DNA from: Liquidambar formosana
Taxonomy: Eukaryota; Streptophyta; Magnoliopsida; Saxifragales; Altingiaceae
DNA: 64,000 bases
Direction: 5' to 3'
NCBI GenBank assembly: GCA_039720395.1
Contig: CM077826.1
Location: 21,453,053-21,517,052 of the forward strand
Shown: in pieces, positions 56,572 to 64,000 of the stretch
Layout: the number at the start of each line of letters is the position of its first letter
Numbering within the stretch: the stretch's first letter is position 1
Notes under the pieces: generated by a model
The model's database searches: none
What the model was told of the DNA's origin: nothing
Seen by the model: only the letters and a program-made list of their open reading frames with translations
Position numbers and translations under genes: made by a program

Positions 56572-58040
56572 CTGTCAACATATCCACACAAAACCAGATC
56601 GTCAAAACTTCAATATGAACACATCAATTAAAATTTTCTGAGAATTTTTTTTGAAGTATTAAAATGTTGTGAGATTAAAAAAAAGAGAGCAGTTTTTGAT
56701 CGATGAAGCACACACAATTGCTGTTGAAATTTTTGGCAGCAGAGGATTGCTGCAAGTTAGAATAATCTTTTAAACTTCAAACAGCTATAACTTTGCACTC
56801 TGTTATTATATTGGATTTTCTATTTAGTCCCAGTTCAAAAAGCTTGTTTTAAGCACTAGGACATGCTTAATTGCTATGCTGATCAGAGGTGACTATTGAC
56901 CTAAAAAGAAATTTATAGTGCTATCCTTAAGTTTTAGAGTCCAGATTTGTTTTGGGAGGTAACTATTATTGTTTATATTTACGTTATTAAAGTAGTTTTC
57001 GAGTCAAAGTAAGTTTTGAAATTTTTGGTTTTTTAATTTTGAAGTTATAATGTTATTTATGGGATTAAGGTTTCGGGTATCATTGAAACATGGGTTGTAA
57101 CCTAGCACAGGAAAACTTTTATTAGTGAATTGAATAGAAGTATTATCTTTTGTTTTACCTATTGTTCTTGGTATTCATTGGAACAAAAAGACCATAGATT
57201 CCAGTTGCTGAAGGTGTTTTCTTTAATTAAAATAAAAACTTTCTCAGGAAGGTTGTAGCTGTTGTTTTTAGTCAAACTTTTTCATAGTTTACACTCCCTG
57301 CATCATTGGTTGTAGTGCCTGTCACCAATGTGATGAACAGAGCACACTTATGGTCCAGCTTGCTCCACCAAATCTCTTTACAATGTGATGAACAGAGTAG
57401 ACTTTTCTGCTTTTGCTAAAGAAAGGGAGTTTTCAATTCGGTATGGGAATATTTTTTCACCTGTTGAAGTTCTCAATTTTAAGCTTTAGTGTGTTTTGTA
57501 CCCTAAACTTCCACTACCTTTTGCACATCTATATGGGTTTTGCTAGTTCATCATGTTTTTATTGCTTTTGCAGTTCCTTCAAAATCCATCAGTTCAAAAC
57601 ATGTTAAAAGGGTGCTTATCACATGGTTGGCAGTGGTTTGTAATAGCAATGGTGATGGTATGGTTGTGGGCTTTTGGCGTATGAACAGTAACAATTCTGT
57701 AGAATTTTGTGGAATTCATCTTATTAATGGGAGGGACACGTACTGTTATGGGGTCGATGTTGTTTGTAATTCAAGCATGATCATGGTATACAGCAGTAGT
57801 TTTGGATCAGTGGGATTATGAAAGAGAGGCCTACGGGTTCATTCGGTTTCTTTTCCATTTTCCCTTCGTTTTTTTTTTTTTTTTTTTTTTTTTTTGGAAC
57901 AAAGTTCATTCTGTTCTTTGGTGAAGACAATTCTCTTGTATTTTGAAAATTTCTCTTGTAAACTAATACTAATATTTATATCTTACTAGCCTTGTGGATG
58001 TAATCTCAATTTGGATCAATCACGCAAGCTGATCATGTCA
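56572..58040 (-). repeat. Duplicated intron sequence upstream of the kinase pseudogene
   Basis: Patches of this stretch match the intron between exons 8 and 9 of the intact gene (4353-5060). Examples are the TTTTGTACCCTAA region (4730 versus 57490), the GAGAGACCTACAAGTTC region (4945 versus 57825) and the GTGGATGTAATC region (5017 versus 57993). The copies differ by indels, including a long poly-T in this one. Similarity stops near 58.03 kb, before the position where the TM exon would be expected. Confidence 0.7.
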
Positions 58041-58299
58041 TGATTGTGTTGCAAGTAAGCGTGACTTCTGGTGAGAATAGTGAAATACTCAAGCTGATCA
58101 TGTCTTGTTTTCTGGGCTTGTCTTCGGTCCTCAGGTACTTGACCTGAGTGATGCCACATGTCAATATTATATTTCAATCAGGATCATCCCACACAATTTT
58201 CATAATTTTCCCTACTCTCACAAGCAGTTCAACAATTGCTATATTATCTCATTTCCACTTGCCCAAAAAGCATTGCCTTGAATAATAGTTGTTATCTCT

Positions 58300-58687
58300 T
58301 TTCCTTTATCACTTTTGCATTGTGGCATATTTCTCTATTCATTTGAACCTATATTGCAATTTCTCTTCTTCTTTAAGAACTTCCTAAAGACAAATGAATT
58401 TTTGCTGCAAATCGAGTCCTCTTTAAATCTCTTCCACCAGGGTGAGATTTCATCAAGTTTAACACATGTTGGTACTTATATACGAACTTCACTCTTTCTA
58501 GCATATTCTAAAATTAGCCTCACATGTGAAAGTTCGTCAATATCATTAAGTATGAGATCCAAACAATATGCAACACAAGATGTTTTAGAAATGCGAGCAT
58601 ACTTTTGTTCAATTAAATATCCAGCTCATAAGTAATTAGAGGCATTAAATATCCCAATGATATGAAATTTGCAATGTTATCAGCGGT
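58300..58687 (-). mobile_element. hAT transposase remnant, 3' part
   Basis: Minus-strand blocks read ADNIANFISLGYLM, SCVAYCLDLILNDI and HVLNLMKSHPGG, which match the DUF659-to-catalytic region of plant hAT transposases (the C-A-H-C-x-L-x-L-x-D region, with H changed to Y). Stops and frame changes interrupt it. The 5' part continues beyond the copia insertion at 60771. Confidence 0.7.
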
Positions 58688-58692
58688 CTTTT

Positions 58693-58947
58693 TGTAAAAT
58701 AATGGAATGACTTAACTTTATTGTCTTGTGCTGTAGTGTTTATATACAAAATTACACAATCAGATCCCAAGATTTTGGGATGATAGAGTGGTAATCAGAT
58801 CCCAAGATTGATGGGATATTGCAGAGATATTACGGGGTGTAATGGGAGAGATTACAGGGATTCAAACAAGGAGAAATACAGGGGATTTGTACAGGGGATT
58901 ATTAGCTATAGTTGATCCTTGATTGAAGCTTGATTGAAGCTCTAATA
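58693..58947 (-). repeat. 3' LTR of the Ty1/copia element
   Basis: Starts TATTAGAGCTTCAATC just after the polypurine tract and ends ATTTTACA. It contains two tandem copies of a TTGGGATCTGATT motif. The partial 5' LTR at 60585-60765 matches its first ~180 bp with few differences, which implies a not very old insertion. Confidence 0.85.
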
Positions 58948-58959
58948 CTCCCCCTCAAG

Positions 58960-60580
58960 TTGGTGCCAGAATGTCGATGATGCCCAACTTGCCAAGAAGC
59001 CAATGAAATTGGTCTCAACCAAGAGCCTTTGTGAAGATATCCGCACATTGATTTTTTGTAGAAATATATTTGGTTTGAAGCAAACCAGCTTGGATTTTTT
59101 CTCGTATGAGATGGCAATCAATTTCGATGTATTTAGTACGCTCATGATAAACTGGATTGGCAGCGATGTGTAAAGTGCTTGATTATCACAATAAAGGAGT
59201 GAAGGTTGTGGATGATTAACACCCAAGTCAATGAGGAGATATCTTAACCATGTTATTTCGCAAGAGGTAGGTGCCATTGAACGATACTTAGCTTCAGCAG
59301 ATGAGCGAGAAACAACGTCCTGTTTTTTTGTTTTCCAAGAAATGGGACTTTGACCCAAAAAAATGCAATAGCCAGTTGTTGATCTACGTGTGATGTAGCA
59401 ACTTGCCCAGTCAGAGTCGCAATAAGCTATCAGTTGTAAAGGGCCTTGACAGGAAAGAAGGATACCTCTACCTGGAGAACTTTTCAAGTAGCGTAGGACA
59501 CGTAAGGCAGCATCAAGGTGAGGTTTGCGTGACTGATGCATGAATTGGCTTAATAGATTGACAGAGAACACAATGTCGGGTCTGGTAATAGTAAGATATA
59601 TAAGTCGACCCACAAGGCGCTTGTATTGGGATGGGTCTGAGAGTAATTCTCCATCAGAGTCATTAAGTTTGAGTTGTTGTTCCATGGGAAATGCGCTTGG
59701 TCGTGCTTCTAGATAAGTAACATCTTCAAGAATTTCTAACGTGTACTTTCTTTGATTAAGAAATAAGCCATGTTGAGATCGTGCCACCTCAATGCCGAGA
59801 AAGTATTTGAGATTGCCAAGGTCCTTGATACGAAATTTTCTATCCAAGAAGGCTTTGAGAGAGACAATAGAGCTAGTGTCATTTCCGGTGACAATAATGT
59901 CATCAACATAGACTAGCACAAAAGTGTGACTGCTGGCAGATTTCTTCATAAATAAAGAATAGTCAACCTTAGAGTGGGAATAGCCAGCTTCAATAAGAGC
60001 ACTAGAAAGCTTGGCGAACCAATTTCGAGAGGCTTGTTTAAGGCCATGAAGGGATTTCTGAAGTTTGCAAACACGATGCTCCCCCTTTTTGGAAAATCCG
60101 GGTGGGATAGACATATACACGTCCTCATGGAGATCTCCATGAAAAAAGGCGTTGTTGACATCAAGTTGATGGAGATTCCAGCCTGTATTGATAGCAACTG
60201 CTAAAAGACATTTGACAGTGACAAGTTTAGCTACCGGTGCAAATGTTTCATGGTAGTCTAAGCCCTCTTGTTGGGTATATCCTTTGGCGACAAGGCGTGC
60301 TTTGTAGCGTTCGACGCTACCATCAGCATTATATTTGATCCAAAACACCCAATTACACCCGATTAGCTTTTTGTTAGGCGGAAGAGTGGTAAGAGTCCAA
60401 GTGTGGTTTTCTTCCAAGGCTTTTATTTCGGTTGCCATGGAATTGCGCCATTATGGTTCCTTCATTGCCTGAGTAAAACTTTTTGGCTCATGAGTTGAGA
60501 AAATTGAAGAAAGGAAAGCATAATGGTTAGGAGATAACTTATCATAACATAAAGAAGCAAAGATGGGGAGCATAATGGTA
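58960..60580 (-). pseudogene. Ty1/copia reverse transcriptase-RNase H, broken
   Basis: The longest uninterrupted frame (60438 to 58942) contains ENHTWTLTTLP, the RYKARLVAKGYTQ block, YVDDIIVTG with the RT catalytic aspartates, KYFLGIEVA, the RLIYLTITRPDI block, CDSDWA and SSAEAKYR of the RNase H. Lesions: TAA at 60451-60453 just upstream of this frame, a frameshift near 59170 inside the RNase H, and TGA at 59014-59016 close to the natural end. It belongs to the element at 58693-60765 and cannot make a full polyprotein. Confidence 0.9.
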
Positions 60581-60770
60581 TCAGCAAGATTTTGGGATGA
60601 TAGAGTGGTAATTAGATCCCAAGATTGATGGGATATTGCAGAGATATTACGGGGTGTAATAGGAGAGATTACAGGGGATTCATACAAGGAGAAATACAAG
60701 GGATTTGTACAGGGGATTATCAGCTGTAGTTGACCCTTGATTGAAGCTTGATTGAAGCTCTAATACTTTT

Positions 60771-60962
60771 TGTTTCCTACAATACATTTTGATTTCAAGA
60801 ATATGATTCCTTCCAGGCAAGTAGTTAGGAAATTCATGTGCAATCAGATGCAACCCATAATTCTTAATGGACTTTACATATTCATTGGCTTCTTCCTTCA
60901 AGTAAGCTAGAAGCTTTATTCTAGCTGTTTCACTGCTTGGAGGAACATAGCCATTTGCAATT
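60771..60962 (-). mobile_element. hAT transposase remnant, 5' part
   Basis: The minus strand reads GYVPPSSETARIKLLAYLKE and continues open to the copia insertion point. The Gly-Tyr-x-Pro-Pro-Ser start is characteristic of the DUF659 region of hAT transposases. Together with 58300-58687 it forms one remnant split by the retrotransposon. Confidence 0.6.
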
Positions 60963-61488
60963 TAAAAAAAAAAAAACAAAAAATCTGAATTGCAGTAAAG
61001 AAAGTAAGGATTGTAAGTAGGAATTGTAGTAGCTTATCAAAAAAAAAAGAAAGAAAAAAAAAAAAAGAGTAAGAATTGTGGTAAAGAAAGTATAATTAAA
61101 TTAAATAACATAAAAGAAAGGAGAACGTATTTCTAACAATGGTACTGAACATCAATGCACAAGTTTTGTGGGTGCATGTGTATTCTTACTCTTTTGATAA
61201 TATAATAATAAAAAAAATTGAAAAGAAAATGAGTGAGGTGGCTGCATTTATATGGTAATTAACAGGCCCTTGATGGGAAATGTGGTAACAGGTGGGTGTA
61301 TTTATGAAAACCATCCCTAACATTTCTACATAGTTCACAAGCATACAAAAACAAACACATAGCAACTGACCATTGCAGCAAACTGCTTGAAGAAGCTAGT
61401 CGATTGAAGCCAGCGGTGACACACTCTGAAAGTTTTAAACTCACAGATGTCAACGTTTTTTAAGGTACTGACTACTGGGAATTCTCTT
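60963..61488. other. Gene-free interval right of the hAT remnant
   Basis: Contains a poly-A-rich segment (60963-61070) with an AAAGAAAGTA(A/T) repeat, then ordinary AT-rich sequence. The open frame at 61259-61453 (minus) has no recognisable features. Confidence 0.5.
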
Positions 61489-61722
61489 AGACCATGTTGG
61501 TTTAGTTGGAATGGAACGGGTGGAATGGAATCTGATTCTATGCTGAAAATAATCTGGAAGGGAAGGAGATTGAAATAAACATTATGAAATGAATATCATT
61601 ATAATTCACTACTACTATTTGATTCCATTCCCATTTAATTTCCTCATCCAAACACGTTGTTTGGAATGAATTGAAATGTGATTCCATTCCATCCATTCCA
61701 TTCCAACCAAGCAAACATGGCC
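61489..61722. mobile_element. Foldback MITE with GGAATGGAA-rich ends
   Basis: Left arm CATGTTGGTTTAGTTGGAAT and right arm ATTCCAACCAAGCAAACATG are inverted copies extending about 45 bp. End sequence suggests hAT or PIF; target duplication unclear. Confidence 0.7.
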
Positions 61723-62395
61723 TTACCTTCTCTAGAATATTGAAACTTTTAGAGAGGGTATAATCAGTGAAATAGGGACGAAGAAGAAGATAAAGATTTC
61801 AAATTTGATTTAAACCAGCCATTTAAAAAAATTCATTTAATTTGAAACGCCATCCGGTTGGAAGATAATCAGCATATTTCAACAATTTGTTGGCCAATTT
61901 GTGGTTTGATTTTTGAAATGTTTTCATCGAGAATTCCAAACTCAAAGTTCTGAACATGGGTGAAAAAAATGTTGAATTTGATTAAAAAAATCGCGTTATT
62001 CACAAAATTCACGAATTATACGCGATATATTTAATTTCTAGCGAGTGTAACATGTTTTTAACTTTAATTCATAAAGGCGCGAATATATCGCGAGAAATTC
62101 AAAAAGTTGCAGAAAGTTGTTACAATAGATTAGACTAGATTCAGTCCATAACTGTCATCTGTATTCACAGTTGGACTAAAAAAAAAAAAACTATGTTTAT
62201 GCCTTATTTTCATAATAAAGTTGAACTATTTAGCACAAAATATATATATATATACACTAAACATTATGAAATCAGAAATGGCAAAACTTATCTTCAGCTT
62301 GTTAGGTTTCTAGGTTTGCTAAACAACTCTAAATTTGAAGAACCATGTAAGTATTTGGGAGAATTACCTTACATGAGTACTTCTCAAACTAATCT

Positions 62396-63256
62396 ATATC
62401 TATACTACCTATAAATGTATGTATCTTAGAAAAACTTTTGATTGACTATTACACCATTTTTTTAAAATTTAAATACTCAGTTACCCTCGTATTTAGCAAT
62501 TAGGAATGTTTATTTTCTAACAAAAAAGAACGACCACAAAAAAAAAAAAAAGAGAAAAAAAATATAATGACACTTACTTCATGAATTCTAAACAACATCT
62601 ATTACTATGCATATCGCTTAACCAACTTCTTATTCCTATGAGGACTCTTAGCCATAACAGGAATTTTAATATATTGTATTGAGTGTCTATTCTAATGACT
62701 TAAATCAACAAAAAATAATAAATAAATAATTAGATTTTCATGTTCTATATTATATATATGAGAATTTATTAATTTTCATATATATTTTAAAGTGAGGCTA
62801 TTGCCACCACATAAAGTACTCAAAGCCCCCCATTAGTTTATACTTTTTGAGGTTTTATGAAAAATATAAAAGGTTTTTACGAAAACTAATAGCATTGTTC
62901 ACTAGAAAACATCATTCTGAACAACTTTGTAGAAAAGTTTTTTTTCCAAAATCTATCATTTAAGCAGACTTTTTGACCATTTACAATATCTATTTCATTT
63001 TCCATGAAAAATTGTCAAAAAGTCTACTTAAATGATAGATTTTGGAAAAACTCTCTTCTACAAAGTTGTCCGGAATGATGTTTTCTAGTAGACTATGTGA
63101 TTAGTTTTCATAAATTTTTTTTATATTTTTCATAAAACCTTAAAAATATAAATTAAATGGGGGGCTTAGAGTATTTTATGTGGTGGCAATAGCCTAGCCC
63201 TATATTTTATTATTTATATATTATTCACATGCAATGCACGTGTGCCTGTATCTAGT
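62396..63256 (-). repeat. Unnamed CACGTG-type repeat, reversed, split by a MULE MITE
   Basis: Reversed tail ATCTATACTACCTATAAATG at the left, reversed head CACATGCAATGCACGTGTGC at the right. It carries the palindromic MITE at 62790-63200 inside. Confidence 0.6.
62790..63200. mobile_element. Palindromic MULE-type MITE, 9-bp TSD TATATTTTA
   Basis: Ends GAGGCTATTGCCACCACATA and TATGTGGTGGCAATAGCCTA are inverted. TATATTTTA flanks both sides (62781-62789 and 63201-63209). Arms extend almost to the centre, with ATCATTTAAGCAGACTTTTT against AAAAGTCTACTTAAATGAT, so the 411-bp unit can fold into a long hairpin. Confidence 0.88.
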
Positions 63257-63594
63257 ATATAGTAAAAAGAGGGTTTTGACAGTCAACTCAATACAAATTA
63301 ACTAGCAGTTTCCTATATTTGGTATTAGTTTGAGAAGCACTCACCATAGAATAATTTTTCCCAATTATTTCACCCTCCAAAAAGAAAGGGCGATTTTAGA
63401 TTGGACGGGCTACGAGAAAATAATTAGAGGTAGTAGTCATTCTTAGTTAAGTTAATAGTCATTCTGTAACCTCTTGATCCACTTGCAATGATATTTTTTT
63501 TCCCAATTTTCTCCCAAAACTATAGAGATATTTTCAATTTGGTGATGCTTTTTTGCTTTCTTTGTATTCCCAATCAGTTTGAGCAGTGACATAG

Positions 63595-64000
63595 TTTTGA
63601 TACCTCAGGAAACATCCTGGGGTTTGGGTATTATCCAGATGGGTCCTTTAGCACAGTTTTGCCTACACAAGAGGTAATCTTTCTATGTGAAATCAGAACA
63701 ATTGATTAGGTTGTTTGGAACGTGTTGGTACACATGACAAGGGATATGGATTTATCATGCCTGCCTATGTCATTTATTCATATAAATTGAGGTGCAGGTT
63801 GCTCTGTGTAATTGCTTGATCTCATTCTTCACTGTTCTTTCCCCTCTTTCTGTCATGTGGTTTCTTTGTCAATTGAGAGCAACTATTGAATGTCAACTAC
63901 CCTTATTTTCAGGCCGTCATATCTATTGCTATGAAAAATGGAGGATTCTCAATTGGCGATGTAGTAGTGCATAAGACAAATATAGAAACACTCTCATTGA
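63595..64000 (+). CDS. Two in-phase exons of an unidentified gene, cut by window end
   Basis: A 79-nt segment (63595-63673) lies between GACATAG and a GTAATC donor, and 63913-64000 follows a pyrimidine-rich TTTTCAG acceptor. Read in the consistent phase they give GNILGFGYYPDGSFSTVLP and then AMKNGGFSIGDVVVHKTN, with no stops and a protein-like composition unlike the surrounding AT-rich DNA. The family is not recognised. The gene would start upstream or be partial here and continue past 64000. The intron of 239 bp is ordinary for plants. Confidence 0.4.

Larger units (their letters stand above)
58693..60765 (-). mobile_element. Internally deleted Ty1/copia element, TSD AAAAG
   Basis: Read on the minus strand: a partial 5' LTR (60765-60585), directly followed by the end of the integrase/RT linker, reverse transcriptase, RNase H, a GAGGGGGAG polypurine tract and a full 255-bp 3' LTR (58947-58693). 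The sense-strand target duplication AAAAG is present on both sides (60766-60770 and 58688-58692). LTRs run TATTAG to TTTACA, so the usual TG start is TA in both copies. Gag, protease, integrase core and primer-binding site are missing, as is the end of the 5' LTR. Confidence 0.88.

Noticed and set aside
57413..57821. Plus-strand frames with protein-like stretches near 57.4-57.8 kb
   Set aside because: The stretch corresponds to duplicated intron sequence of the receptor kinase, whose other copy does not preserve these frames.
1..64000. CRISPR array, bacterial operon or phage-like system
   Set aside because: Tandem repeats here are two-unit duplications or microsatellites, and gene structure is plainly that of a plant nuclear genome.

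Overview
The window is nuclear DNA of a flowering plant, almost certainly a eudicot. It is AT-rich, coding exons are split by GT-AG introns, and MULE, hAT, Stowaway, Ty1/copia and L1-type LINE sequences are everywhere. The species cannot be named from this sequence. No rRNA, CRISPR array or bacterial-type operon was seen.

The main gene is a complete malectin-like leucine-rich-repeat receptor kinase (LRR-RLK subfamily I type) on the minus strand. Its 13 exons run from the ATG at 25539 to the stop at 2135. All splice phases are consistent and the spliced frame is 879 codons. Exon 1 (signal peptide) is separated from exon 2 (start of the malectin-like domain) by a 14.1 kb intron. That intron holds much of the mobile DNA of the left half: a Pack-MULE-like element carrying a piece of an NDR1/HIN1-like (LEA-2) gene, palindromic MULE-type MITEs with 9-bp target duplications, a MITE inside a MITE, and a 5'-truncated LINE.

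Between 26 and 52 kb there is a repeat-rich interval with few genes. It contains a small two-exon gene with a GRF-zinc-finger-like exon (35491-35899), a decayed kelch-type beta-propeller gene (about 43568-44750) with a possible further 3' exon near 38.6 kb, LINE remnants with RNase H and zinc-binding regions, a 1.77 kb MULE with perfect 9-bp target duplications, and a solo Ty1/copia LTR inside a palindromic MITE.

A second, partial copy of the receptor kinase gene lies at 52467-56571 in the same orientation. Only the cytoplasmic kinase exons remain. It is a pseudogene with a nonsense codon before the glycine-rich loop and a 4-bp insertion just after DFG. Similarity to the intact copy continues through the flanking intron to about 58.03 kb and then stops next to a hAT transposase remnant that is itself interrupted by an internally deleted Ty1/copia element with 5-bp target duplications. 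The right edge carries two in-phase exon-like segments of an unidentified plus-strand gene that leaves the window.

Functionally, the only gene that looks intact and well supported is the receptor kinase. The other gene-derived material is fragmentary, captured or decayed.
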